Below, in pieces: positions 20,160-29,239 of a stretch of DNA of 46,496 bases. The stretch is taken from NCBI GenBank assembly GCA_963575745.1, contig CAUYUJ010016150.1, positions 1-46,496 on the forward strand. The letters run 5' to 3'. The translations under genes were made by a program, and so were the position numbers. Under the pieces are notes generated by a model. That model was not told the DNA's origin. It was given only the letters and a program-made list of their open reading frames with translations, and made no database searches. Each line of letters begins with the position of its first letter. The first letter of the stretch is position 1. The DNA is from Prorocentrum cordatum (taxonomy: Eukaryota; Sar; Dinophyceae; Prorocentrales; Prorocentraceae).

Positions 20160-20790
20160 ATCTGGGCCTCCCGACGGGGGAGTATTCAAAAATGGTCAAG
20201 AAATAGTCTGGGGACGATTTTCTGGGTCGGAATGACGGAGTCACTGCTTGGCACAACTCCGCCCGCGCTGGTAACGACCCCGCGGCTGGCCGCGGGGGCG
20301 CCCTCGCTCGGCTGGTCGGGCGCGCGCTGGCCGGTCCGCGTCCGCCTCCTGCTCGCGTCGTGCGCTGCGGTGCCGTGCCGTGCTTCCTCCGCCTGGGTAC
20401 TGGGGCGGGGTATAAAATACCGTGCCGTGTGTCGGGTTTCGGCCCTCCGCCCGCTGGGGCTTCGTTCGGCCCATTGTGGCTTCGTTGCGGCCCATTGTGG
20501 CTTCGTTGCGGCCCACAGCGGCCTGCTGCGTTCACTTGCCCTATCGGGCCCTCTCGTCAGGTCCATAGTGACCACGTGCTGTCGTTGGCCCGCCCAACCC
20601 GCCCTGGGGGTGGGGAGGGGGGTGGTGCTCCCCCACGGGCCCGACCGGCGTCTGCCCGCTTGGCCTCGGAGAGGCCGCGCGTTGCGGGGCAGATACGTCG
20701 GGTCGGGAAGTATTTGTTGAGTATTTGTTTCGCCCAAAATCCCCCTGCAGGGGGACACGCCCGACTTAAATCTGGGCCTCCCGACGGGGG
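20160..20790. mobile_element. Family C element, copy 3, split by a ~465-bp insertion
   Basis: The left part (about 20181-20230: GAGTATTCAAAAATGGTC, GGGGACGATTTTCTGGGTCG) and right part (about 20697-20768: GAAGTATTTGTTGAGTATTT, CGCCCGACTTAAA) match adjacent parts of copy 2. In copy 2 these are contiguous; here 20231-20696 lies between them. The inserted segment is GC-rich and holds three ~24-bp units of GGCCCATTGTGGCTTCGTTG (20467-20525). Both junctions carry GGGTCGG. Confidence 0.6.
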
Positions 20791-20965
20791 GTCGGAGGAT
20801 CGCGCCGCATCGCCGATGCACCGCCGATGCGGCTCGATGTGGAGCCCGAATTTCTCCACGCTGATGGCGCCGATGCATTGTCGGCATCGCGGGCGCATCG
20901 CCCATGCATCGGCGATGCATCGCCGATGCGGCTCCATCCCCCGACCCCATCTGCTCCGACCCCAT
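20780..20965. repeat. Family N repeat, copy 2
   Basis: GATGTGGAGCCCGAATTTCT and several GCATCGGCGATGC palindromes, ending CCGACCCCATCTGCTCCGAC. Confidence 0.65.
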
Positions 20966-21130
20966 CTGTGAGGCCTCTAAGAATACGTCCGGCAGGCTTC
21001 AGACCTTGGAGGATTCCTCGAGGGGCGGCGGTGACGTCCGTGGCCAAGCCTCAGCTGGTGCTCCACCGGCTTCCAGACCCGACCCTGACATTCCTTGAGC
21101 CAATGCCCCCACCGTAGCGGTGTATGGATA
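20966..21130. other. Short spacer without features
   Basis: Unique sequence with no repeat or coding signal that I recognise. Confidence 0.4.
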
Positions 21131-21350
21131 CCTTTTGGTTTCCCCTCCTCCTCTTCCCTCCTCCTCCCTCCCTCCCTCCTCCTCCTACCTCCTCCTCCTC
21201 CTCCTCTCCTCCTCCTCCTCCCTCCTTCCTCCTCCTCCCTCCCTCCCTCCCTCCCTCCCTCCTCCCTCCCTCTCCCTCCTCCTCCTCCTCCTCCCTCCCT
21301 CCGCCCTCCTCCCTCCCTCCTTCCCTTCCCTCCCTCCTCCCTCCCGTTCC
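21131..21350 (+). repeat. (CTC/CCCT)n microsatellite
   Basis: CTC and CCTCCCTC units over about 220 bp. Confidence 0.95.
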
Positions 21351-21463
21351 TACACCCCGACGACCCTCGGCGGGCCGGCCGCGTGCCTGCACTGCGCCCC
21401 GGACCTCCAACGCCTCGAGGGACTCGGGGCGGAGGCTTCTCTCCGTCGTGGGGCCTCGTAGGG

Positions 21464-21662
21464 TGAAGTCGGGCCTGTCCCCCCTGCAGGGGGATTTTCG
21501 ACGACAAATGAAAAATGCACCCCAAAATCGTCAACACATATTGCAAAAACGGTCTGGGGACTATTTTTTGAGTATTTGTTTGACCTTTTCGGGGCATTTG
21601 GGGGGTATTTTTAATTTGTCGTCGAAAATCCCCCTGTAGGGGGGGGGACACGCCCGACATAA
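21464..21662. mobile_element. Family C element, copy 4
   Basis: Left GAAGTCGGGCCTGTCCCCCC TGCAGGGGGATTTTCGACG; right CGTCGAAAATCCCCCTGTAG then ACACGCCCGACATAA. The arms complement over about 50 bp apart from the extra Gs at 21640-21647. Confidence 0.8.
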
Positions 21663-21768
21663 CCCTACCCCCCACGATTTCTGAGGGGAAGGGTGGGGTT
21701 CACTTCGCTCGAGAGCTCCACCCCACCCTCCCCGTCAGAAATCGTGGAGGGTAGGGGTAGGGTTCGCA
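21662..21768. repeat. Long near-perfect hairpin
   Basis: The left arm ACCCTACCCCCCACGATTTC...GGGTGGGG (21663-21700) pairs with the right arm CCCCACCCTCCCC...GAAATCGTGGAGGGTAGGGG (21721-21765) around a ~24-nt loop that includes CGCTCGAGAGC. It abuts the right end of family C copy 4. Confidence 0.8.
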
Positions 21769-21930
21769 TGTGGCCCCCTGCTTCGGGGGGCCATGGCCGG
21801 AAGCTTCGACGGAAGCTCTCGCCGGCTCCTGCAGGTCCGATCGCCTCGCGGTGCTCCAGCAGCTGCGCCTCGCCGGGAGCGTGCCGGGGCTGCCCGGATC
21901 GCCCCGAACGGCCGCCGGAGGCCCGAGGCT

Positions 21931-22086
21931 CAAATCGGGCACGTCCCTCTGCAGGGGGGAAATTCAAAAATAGCCAGAAAATAGTCTGGGGACGATTTTT
22001 CGACTAATGTTGGATACTCTGGTTTATTTCTGGACTATTTTTGATTTGTTGTCCAGCATCCGCTTGTAGGAGTGCCTGCCCGACCT
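21931..22086. mobile_element. Family C element, copy 5
   Basis: Left CAAATCGGGCACGTCCCTCT, right GTGCCTGCCCGACCTAA, with AAAAATAGCC and GGACTATTTTTGA inside. More diverged than copies 4 and 7. Confidence 0.65.
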
Positions 22087-22134
22087 AACCCGAGTCATGA
22101 CCCGAGATCTACTGGCCTGCGGCCTATCCCGCTA

Positions 22135-22740
22135 CCGTGCCTGTGTTGTGGGTCACAGGTCTCTGGGATGCTCGTTGGGATGTCGCGGGAGGCCTCTCGG
22201 GGGCCTTTTGGGCGCCCGTTTGAAGCCTCGTGGGAGGCCGTCTTGGGGCCCTCTTGGGGGTCTATTTGGGCCTCGTGGGGGGCCTCTGGGGCCTCCTTGG
22301 GGCCTCCATGGAGAATTTTTGGGGCGTAAGACCCGGATTTTCGCTCGTGTTCGCCCTCTTGGGTCGTCTTGGGCGTCTTTGGGGCGGTCTGGGAGCCCTC
22401 TTGGGCCGTGTTGGGGCCCTCCTGGGGGCCTCTTGGGGCAGTCCTAGGGCTGGTCCTAGGGGCCTCTTGGGCCGTTTTGGAGCGTCGGGAGCTCGAAAAG
22501 TCGAGGACCCCAAAATCATTGAACAACCTATGGGAGATCAATGATTTTGCCCTCGGGGCCCTCTTGGGAAGGCTCCTGCTGATCTCTTGCAGCGCCCCGG
22601 AGTCATCTTGGGCCGTCTTGGGACCATCCTGGGTGTCTTGGCGCGATCTTTGGGAGTCTCGAGGCCCGCTTGGACCGTCTTCGGGGCCTCTTGGGACTTT
22701 CTTGCCTCGGATCGGGGCCCTCTCGGGCCCGCGACGAACC
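22135..22740 (+). repeat. Family M minisatellite: GGCCTCTTGGG-type units
   Basis: About 20-bp units such as GGGCCCTCTTGGG, GGGGGCCTC and GGCCGTCTTGGG recur throughout. Several frames are open with Leu/Gly/Trp-rich products, which follow from the repeat. Related sequence lies at 26047-26165 (AMT intron 1) and reversed at 19540-19860. Confidence 0.75.
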
Positions 22741-23249
22741 CCGAGAAGACGCGGGAAGGTCCAGCAGGAGATTTGCGAATCTGGAGCCCGGGCTCCTTCA
22801 AAGACTCCTCAGGAGTGAGGACTGAGGCCCAAGGGATGAATGGAGGATGACGATTAATAAATGACCGGGGGTCGTGTGCACGCGGCGGCGCCCGGGATGA
22901 CGATTAGAAAAAAAACCGGCCGCGGGCTGGAAGACTATTCTTTCTCATCGTTCTCCTCCAGTCAGAAAATTGTGCGGAAATGGCAGAGAGCTATGTTTTT
23001 TTAGTCGTCCTCTCCCATTTTGTCATGAATCGCCATCCTCCATTAGGCAAACGACCTGGGGACACGCCCCCTCCGCGCCCAGCGGCGCGGTGGCGGACTG
23101 CTCCCCTCCCAGGCCTCCAACGCCTCGAGAAGCTCCGCTCGGAAGTCTTCTCGCGGCCGTCGGCTTCCGGGGGCCCTCGCCTGGCGCCCGACCGGGACCG
23201 GCCCCAAACGGAAGAGCTGGCCCCCCAGACCCCCTCGAGTAATGAAACA
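22741..23249. other. Gene-free stretch
   Basis: Contains a short direct repeat (GATGACGATTA at about 22846 and 22897). The rest is GC-rich. Open frames lack domains. Confidence 0.4.
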
Positions 23250-23430
23250 ATCATGACGGGAGGTTTTTCCTAATTTTCGGCCTCCGGGGGCCCTCACCGG
23301 GCCTCGGGAGCGTCAAAAAACAACTCGGGACGAAAAACCGGTCCCGGGGGATGGGTCCAGACCGCTGGGGGTCGACGTCATGAAAAATTCATGACGTCGG
23401 GGGTCTGGGCCTGGGACAGGGCCCAGAGCT
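23250..23430 (+). repeat. Family B dispersed repeat with internal palindrome
   Basis: ATTTTCGGCCTCCGGGGGCC, GGGCCTCGGGAGCGTCAAAA and AACTCGGGACGAAAAACCGG, then GACGTCATGAAAAATTCATG ACGTC, a perfect hairpin of about 11 bp at 23370-23395, then GGGGGTCTGGGCCTGGG. Confidence 0.8.
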
Positions 23431-24478
23431 TCGGGGGCTCGAGGCTGATGAACTCGAGACCCTGAGAGCCGACGCTGCGAAACACTGCAACACATAGCAA
23501 AAAGTCCCCCCCGGATCCCCGGACCCCATCTTTCTGCGTCGCTTCTCGGGCCAGATCGATCCGTGAGGGCCCCGGGGCCCGAGTGCGAAAACGCCCGGCT
23601 CGGAAAGCCCGAGTCGCCGGGATCTCAGGGAGCGTCTGGGGCCCGTGCGCCTCCGGGCGAAGCCGCGGCGATGCGGTCTTGGTGCCGTGCCGATATGCAG
23701 CCCGAGCCGGTGCGCACGGGGTCCAGCTCTGGTTCGGGAGGGGCGCGGTGTGGTGTGCCCTTGGGCCCTGCCTGCGTGCCGACGGAGCCCAGGCTCCCTC
23801 GGGTCGTGAACAGGCTGATGTCAGCCTCGGAAGGCATCACCATGGCGGAATCGCAGGCCTAGAGGTTGAAACCAACACCAAGATCGGCGGTGTGCCTCCA
23901 CCGAGGCAGGACGATCCCGATCTCGGTGATGGTGGTCATATTCTGGCTTCCAGGGTGGCCGAACTATTACCACCAACACCGAAATCTAGGATCATCTTGC
24001 CCCTGTGGAGGCAACCCCCTGTGCTGGTGTTCGTGCAAATTTCCAGGCCTCCAACACAAGCTGATGTCAGCCTCGGAATGCAGCACCGTGGCGGAAGTTT
24101 CTTTTACTCTGTCTTCGCCAGTGGCGCATCAGCGCAGAGTAGCTCGGAGCAGAAAGCTCCAACGACTCCGCGCTTGGGCGCGTCCCACTCGATAACTCAT
24201 ATGGCTTGGCGCGGAGGAGTTTCCGATCCGGTTTTGGGGATAAGGGGGTTATAAATCGTAGGGAGCTGCTCTGTCGAATGACGCAGTCAGCATGTCATGT
24301 CAGGAATATTCAGAGTGGCACGAGATGTCATCCTCATGGCGAATTGAAGGGACTTCTGTTACGGCTGTGTAGAAAAAGGGGGCCCTCTCCCCTCCCTTCC
24401 CTATCCTGGGTCAGAGAGGAGCGCCCTTGGCGGCGACAGATTTATTAGTCGTCCCCCCAAGGAAAGGCCGTCCTCGTC
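23431..24478. other. Gene-free stretch with an imperfect inverted repeat
   Basis: The words CAGGCTGATGTCAGCCTCGG (23811) and CAAGCTGATGTCAGCCTCGG (24057) repeat directly. Between them ACCAACACCAAGATCGGCGG...GAGGCAGGACGATCC and GGATCATCTTGCCCC...CTGTGCTGGTGTTCG are rough inverted complements. A 223-codon frame (23583-24254) crosses this but I recognise no protein. Confidence 0.45.
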
Positions 24479-24483
24479 GGTCA

Positions 24484-24517
<34 letters not shown>

Positions 24518-24552
24518 TCATCGTTCGTCGTTCGTCGTTCGTCGTCGTCGGT
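24479..24552 (+). repeat. (CGT)n microsatellite
   Basis: CGT units with CGTTCGT interruptions. Confidence 0.9.
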
Positions 24553-24894
24553 TAGCCGTCGCGCTATTCTTCGCCCGACGTCGCCAGCGATCTTGGGTGG
24601 CCGGAGCATGTTCAGTTCTCTCGCCACGCGGGAGTGGTACAGTGGGGGCCCGACCACAAGAAACCTCCCACAAGAAACCCAACCCTGAGACCCCAGGACG
24701 CCCATCGAATTTGGGCGTGGGAGCGTCACGATTTCCATGGCAAAACCATCGAAACCCAAGAAACCCAGGGCACTCTGGAGGCAAGCAGGGTGTTTCTTGG
24801 CATGGGTCTCCACTGTACCATGGCCTTGCATGGCGACTGCTTTTTTTCCCGTTGCTGCGATTTCCGGGCTCTGGTGTCGAAGGGGAGAAGCCGG
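24553..24894. other. Gene-free stretch
   Basis: Unique sequence with repeated CAAGAAACCC words (about 24655-24770). Overlapping open frames on both strands, none convincing. Confidence 0.4.
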
Positions 24895-25045
24895 CGCAAA
24901 GACATAAAACGTTCGGAGCTCCGCCCGGATGCTCTGGAGCATCGCTGGAGGCCCCCCCCTGGCGCGCCCCGCGCGCCAGGGAGGGAGGGGGGGGTATCTG
25001 CGCCGATCCAGGAGAGCCTGCGCTCGAGCTCCGAGCGTCTGTTGG
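24895..25045. repeat. Family A palindromic element, diverged copy
   Basis: ACATAAAACGTTCGGAGCTC on the left and CTCGAGCTCCGAGCG on the right are inverted, around CTGGCGCGCCCCGCGCGCCA. Arms are imperfect. Confidence 0.6.
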
Positions 25046-25077
25046 TGTGCGGCTGCTTGCCAGAGCAGCCAAACAAA

Positions 25078-25166
25078 GCCTCCTCCCCCTCCTCCTTCTC
25101 CTCCTGCTCCTCCTCTCCTCCTCCTCCTCCTCCTCCTCCTCCTCCTCCTCCTCCTCCTCCTCAGGA
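25078..25166 (+). repeat. (CTC)n microsatellite
   Basis: About 85 bp of CTC. Confidence 0.9.
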
Positions 25167-25400
25167 CGGGAGGTTTTCGCTATGTTCGGCCCCCTGGGGG
25201 CCCTCGCCGGGCCCGGGGGGCGTCGAGAAGCGACTCAGCATGAAACACCGGCCCCGGGGAAAGGGTCGGGGCTTCCGGGGGGCGCCGTCCAGGAAACATC
25301 AGGACGTCGCATGTTTGGGAAGGAATCTTGACGGGGGGCTTTGAACAGTTTTCGGGGTCTGTGGGCCTTCACTGGGCCTTGGCGCACCTCCTGGCAGCGG
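25167..25400 (+). repeat. Family B dispersed repeat
   Basis: ACGGGAGGTTTTCGCTATGT, TCGGCCCCCTGGGGGCCCTC, GAAGCGACTCAGCATGAAAC and CATCAGGACGTCG follow the family order. A second partial start (ACGGGGGGCTTTGAAC) follows at 25330. Confidence 0.65.
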
Positions 25401-25464
25401 CAGCATCAGTCAGACTCGCCACGCGGAAGGCACCCGCATCAACAGCACGCTCAGTAGCACCGAC

Positions 25465-25640
25465 GAGGAGGAGGAGGAGGAGGAGGAGGAGGAGGAGGAG
25501 GAGAAGGAGGCGGAGGAGGATGAGGAGGAGGAGGAGGAGGAGGAGGAGGCGGAGGAGGAGGAGGAGGAGGAGGAGGAGGAGGAGGACGGGGAGGAGGAGG
25601 AAGAGGAGGAGAAAGATGAGGACGAGGACGAGGACGAGGA
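25465..25640 (+). repeat. (GAG/GAC)n microsatellite upstream of the AMT gene
   Basis: About 175 bp of GAG with GCG and GAT interruptions, ending in GACGAGGACGAGGACG. It lies immediately 5' of the SL-like relic and the AMT ATG. Confidence 0.95.
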
Positions 25641-25648
25641 CGGAGCGT

Positions 25649-25669
25649 AATTTGCCATGTTGGCTCAAG
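25649..25669 (+). other. Spliced-leader-like relic 3, upstream of the AMT start
   Basis: The 16 bases GCCATGTTGGCTCAAG (25654-25669) match the 3' part of the dinoflagellate SL at 15 of 16 positions. Over 21 bases the match is 16. It lies 85 bp upstream of the AMT ATG with no gene between. It is read here as a genomic relic of a trans-spliced mRNA end, i.e. the gene or its 5' end may have passed through an mRNA. This is inferred, because a chance match cannot be excluded from one site. Confidence 0.5.
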
Positions 25670-25754
25670 TCCTCGCTCCCGGCGTGAGCACACCGTGGTG
25701 GCAGCGGCCTTCGGGGCTGCTCGCGTGCAAGCCGCCCGCGCCGACGCGGCGCGC

Positions 25755-28447
25755 ATGTCGTGGATCTGGCTGCTGCTGTGCAGCCCAGCTGCGGCTGCGC
25801 ACGACGCCGCGCACGGCGCGCCTCAGCTGCTGCAGGAGCTGCTCGCGGCGCACAGCCGGCTGGAGGAGGAGCAGGGGCGCTTGAGGTCGGCGGGTCAAAG
25901 ATGGTGCCGTGAGGGATACGGCCTCCGGGGCAGGAAGGGGTCCTGGGTCGAATTCTTGGCGCTTCGCGCATCCCCTCCAGCGCATCCACAGACGAGCAGG
26001 CGAGTTGCCCTGGTCAGGGACGTGCAGCAGCATGCGGTCACGCTCTGGGGTCCTCCTGGGGCTCTCTTGGGGCCGTGCTGGCTGCTCTGGCTGCTCTCAG
26101 GGCCTTTTGGGGGCCTCGGTCCTCTTGGGCCCTGGGGCCGCTTTGGCCGCCCTCGGGGCCATGTCGGGGGCGCTCCTCCGCCCTGGGGGCCTCGCCCCGC
26201 GGTGCCCCATCTCCGGAGCCGCCGACGGAGGGCCGCGATCGAGGCGCTGCAGCGGAGGCCTGCCTCGGGGCCCGGCCCGCAGGCTGCCGCCCGCGACGAG
26301 GGGCTGGCCTCCCCCCGGCGGGCGCCCGCCGCGCGGCGGCTCCTCGACGAGGACGGGGCCGGGGCCGTGGCGGCAGCCATCGACGGGCTGCCCGACGGGC
26401 CCGTCCGGGCGGCGCTGCAGCACCTGGCGGCGGCCACGGCCCACATCTCGGGGAGGCGCGAGGCTCGAGGTTTTTCTGCCGGAGCTCGGGTGTTTGCCGG
26501 CGTGTTTTTTTTTTTCGGCGAGCCCGTCCTGTCTGCGGACGGCCCGGTGCCTTCCCCGGGGTGTCTGCGGCGGGAGGCCGGCCTCAGGTCTCAGACTGGG
26601 CCGCGTCGTTTTCCTGGCGGCCCCGTCGAGCTAATCTGGGTCCTCCGAACCCGAGTCTTGCGTCTCCCCGACACATCCGCACCTGCCTCGACTACATGTG
26701 GGTTCTGCTCTGCGGCGCGCTGGTCATGTTCATGCAGGCCGGGTTCGCCATGCTCGAGGCGGGGACGTGCCGATCGGGTAGCGCAGGCGTCACCCTGTTG
26801 AAGAACGTGATGGACGCCTGTGTGGGGGCTGCTTTGTGGTATTCGGTAGGCTATGCGTTCGCCTACGGTGAGTCTGGCAGTCCGAACACGTTCATCGGGT
26901 CCGACCTCTTCTTCGGCACGGGCCTTGACGCGGAGGATGCACGCCACCATCTGGATTGGTTCTTTCAGTGGACCTTCTGCGCCACCTCCGCCACCATCGT
27001 CTCTGGTGCCGTCGCCGAGCGAATCCATTTTTCTGGCTATATGATTGTCGCCAGCGTCTTGACTGCGGTCATCTATCCGGTCGTCGTCTGGTGGACCTGG
27101 AGCGGCCATGGTTTCCTGTCCGAGCTGGGCTACTCCGACTTCGCAGGCTCGGGCACCGTGCACCTGACCGGCGGCTCCGCGGCATTCGTGGCGGCTGCGG
27201 TTCTCGGTCCCCGCAGGGGCCGTTTCGGCGGGCACTCGGCCGAGAGCCCGTTCGTGCCCAACAACCTGTCGATGGTGGTTCTGGGAACTCTCGTCCTGTG
27301 GTTCGGCTGGTATGGGTTCAACTGTGGCTCCACCCTGAGCTTCTCCAGCGTCGAGACTGCCCGGCAGGCATCGCGCGTGGCTGTAAACACGACGCTCTCG
27401 GCGGCTTTCGGAGGCACCGTCGCCCTGACCGTGCGTGCCGTACAGACGAGGAAGCTCGACCTGCCAGTCTGTTGCAACGGCATCTTGGCCGGCCTCGTCG
27501 CAGTGTGCGCAGGTTGTGCCGACATGAGTCCGCCAGCGGCCATCTTCTGTGGCATTTGCGGGAGCCTTTCGATGATGGCGGTAAGCAGGGTTGTGGTTTT
27601 CGCTCATGTGGACGATCCTCTAGATGCCACTGCCGTGCATGCTGGTGGAGGGGTGGCTGGCTTGCTGCTCCGCCCTCTGCTAGACAGGAGCGGGGTGCAG
27701 GGTGAAATGCTTGCCGCTCATCTCCTGGCGATCGTGTGTATTGTTGCCTGGTCTGCAACTCTGACCACCTTTACACTTCTCGTCGTCAAACGGCTGGGCC
27801 TCCTAAGCGTGACGCAAGAGGAAGAAAAGTTCGGTCTTGATGCAGCGACGCTTGTGGTGGGCAACTATGTGGAGTCGGACTCGGCGGATGATTCTCCTGT
27901 TATTGGTAGTCTACAGCCAGGTGACGTAGCAGTTGGGGTGCACGTCGAGGTGCATCAGAGCTTCATGTCCAACAACAAGAGCAACAAGGCCATGGTCAAG
28001 AAGGGCCTGTCGGGAATCATCCGGCAGGTTGACGCAGATGGCGACGTGCGCGTCGCATTCGACAAGCTCGACGGCCTGCACTGGGTGCTGCGAAGCAACT
28101 TCGACAAGCTGCGCCGCACCGGCGCGGGGCACGCGAGCCTCCCGCGGACGGGGTCCTTCGGCAGCGCCAGCGAGGCCTCGAGCTTCCGGGGCCCGTCGGA
28201 CGCCAAGGGCAGCGAGAGCTCCTCCGGGCCGAGCACGCGCGAGGGCGGCGGGCACGCGCCGCCGGCAGCGCAGCTCCCCACGCAGAGGACCACCACCGCG
28301 GCGTCGGAGCGCGCACGCCGCAGCGCCGCGGCCCTGGCCGCCGGGGAGGCCGAGCGCCCGGCCAAGCCGCGGAGGCAGGCCCCGCCGCCGGCCCTGCCCG
28401 AGTTCGGGGCCCGGCTCTCGCTCGACAGCTCCGCCTTGGGCGCCTGA
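25755..28447 (+). CDS. Ammonium transporter (AMT/MEP family), three exons
   Basis: Imports ammonium across a membrane; family proteins are trimers. My model is exon 1 25755-25885, exon 2 26231-26455 and exon 3 26656-28447: 2148 bp, 715 residues, in frame throughout. The ATG at 25755 starts a signal-peptide-like MSWIWLLLCSPAAAAHDAAH. Exons 1 and 2 then join into a coiled coil (…LLQELLAAHSRLEEEQGRLR + AAIEALQRR…). The membrane domain (about residues 132-500) opens with DYMWVLLCGALVMFMQAG and has FFQWTFCATSATIVSGAVAE, SDFAGSGTVHLTGG (Asp280 and His288, equivalent to AmtB Asp160/His168), LGTLVLWFGWYGFNCGS, NGILAGLVAVCAGC and DDPLDATAVHAGG (His447, the second pore His). LLSVTQEEEKFGLD is the usual cytosolic end. 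An extra module (about 538-606: QPGDVAVGVHVEVHQSFMSN … VRVAFDKLDGLHWV…NFDKL) and an Ala/Ser-rich tail follow. Exon 3 is certain as AMT; exons 1 and 2 and exact splice sites are predicted. Confidence 0.9.
25886..26230 (+). other. Predicted AMT intron 1 (GT-AG), containing minisatellite
   Basis: Starts TTGAG|GTCGGC and ends CGACGGAG|GGCC; an AG at 26217-26218 would also keep frame. 26047-26165 carries family M words (GGGGCTCTCTTGGGGCC, GGTCCTCTTGGGCCC). The sequence on both sides joins in phase into one heptad coiled coil. Confidence 0.55.
26456..26655 (+). other. Predicted AMT intron 2 (GC-AG)
   Basis: Starts GGGGAG|GCGCGAGG and ends AACCCGAG|TCTTG. This 200-bp removal restores frame between …TAHISG and SLASPRHIRTCLDYMW. 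GC donors are common in dinoflagellate introns. A poly-T run at 26503-26514 lies inside. GAG precedes both splice points in both introns. An AG near 26633 is an alternative acceptor. Confidence 0.5.
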
Positions 28448-28458
28448 GTGCCTCTTTA

Positions 28459-28668
28459 TAGGCGAACAAGAAGTGACATGAACATAAAAACTCGGGGTCC
28501 GCGCGGATTTCTCGGATCGGCGCTGGACCCCCCTCCCTGGCGCGCGGGGCGCGCCAGGGGCGGCGCCGGAGGCGCCGCCGGGGGGCCCCCGCGCCGATCC
28601 GAGAAATCCGCGCCGACCTCCGAGTCATTGTGTTTATGCCACTTTTTGTTCCCCTACTCTTGGCGGCA
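28459..28668. mobile_element. Family A palindromic element, complete, just after the AMT stop
   Basis: The left end GCGAACAAGAAGTGACATGA begins 12 bp after the AMT stop codon; the right end TTTATGCCACTTTTTGTTCC is its complement. The arms continue through GCGCGGATTTCTCGGATCGG on the left and CCGATCCGAGAAATCCGCGC on the right, about 75 bp in total, around a GC-rich centre. It must lie in the AMT 3' UTR or at the cleavage site, where the RNA could fold into a long hairpin. Confidence 0.85.
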
Positions 28669-28985
28669 GGGGCGGCTGCGAAGTTGCGTGGCCACCCGGC
28701 TGGAACGAGCCAGCGTACCATCATACTTCTAATGCCAGGAGTCGCACCGATGATCACCATTATCCTGATCATAGCCATTTCCGTCATACTACGATTCGGC
28801 CTCTTCAGCTGCTTCAGCGCTTTATTAAGAGTCGTACATCTGCGCTGGCGACGTAGACTGAATTCAGGTTGCACCACCCAGCCGTCTGCGGCAAAGCCGA
28901 CTCCGCTGAGCATCGAACCCATACCCAGACATCCGATGTCGTGAGTTTCTCAATGCGGTGTCCCTGGAGGTCCCGATACTTTTCC
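28669..28985. other. Gene-free stretch 3' of AMT
   Basis: Unique sequence of mixed composition, probably AMT downstream flank. No recognised coding segment or repeat. Confidence 0.4.
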
Positions 28986-29070
28986 TATGGGCCAGGACTT
29001 CGTCCCGAGTCGTTTTCTGAAGGTCCTGGGGCCCGGCGAGAGCCCCCAGAGCCCGAGATCGCATAACAAA
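28986..29070 (-). repeat. Family B repeat, reversed partial copy
   Basis: CCCGAGTCGTTTTCTGAAGG then CCTGGGGCCCGGCGAGAGCC is the complement of the family B words GCGTCAAAAAACGACTCGGG and GGGGGCCCTCGCCGGGCC. Confidence 0.65.
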
Positions 29071-29239
29071 CATCCGCCTCGAGAATCTCGAGATGTTGGA
29101 GGCCTGTGTGCGCAGCACGCCTCCTTGCGTACGTTGCTACACCGCACAGTCAATCTTCTTCCACGCACTCGCAGTGTCGGCACTGCTTGGACGTGCGGTC
29201 GTCAAGAGGGCTCGCGGCGATTTTTCTGCTTGTTGTATA

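Noticed and set aside
26075-26655. Reading the AMT frame upstream of 26656 as its N-terminus
   Set aside because: It gives a Gly/Arg/Pro-rich peptide from minisatellite and off-frame exon 2; the alternative frame joined by splicing gives a signal peptide and coiled coil.
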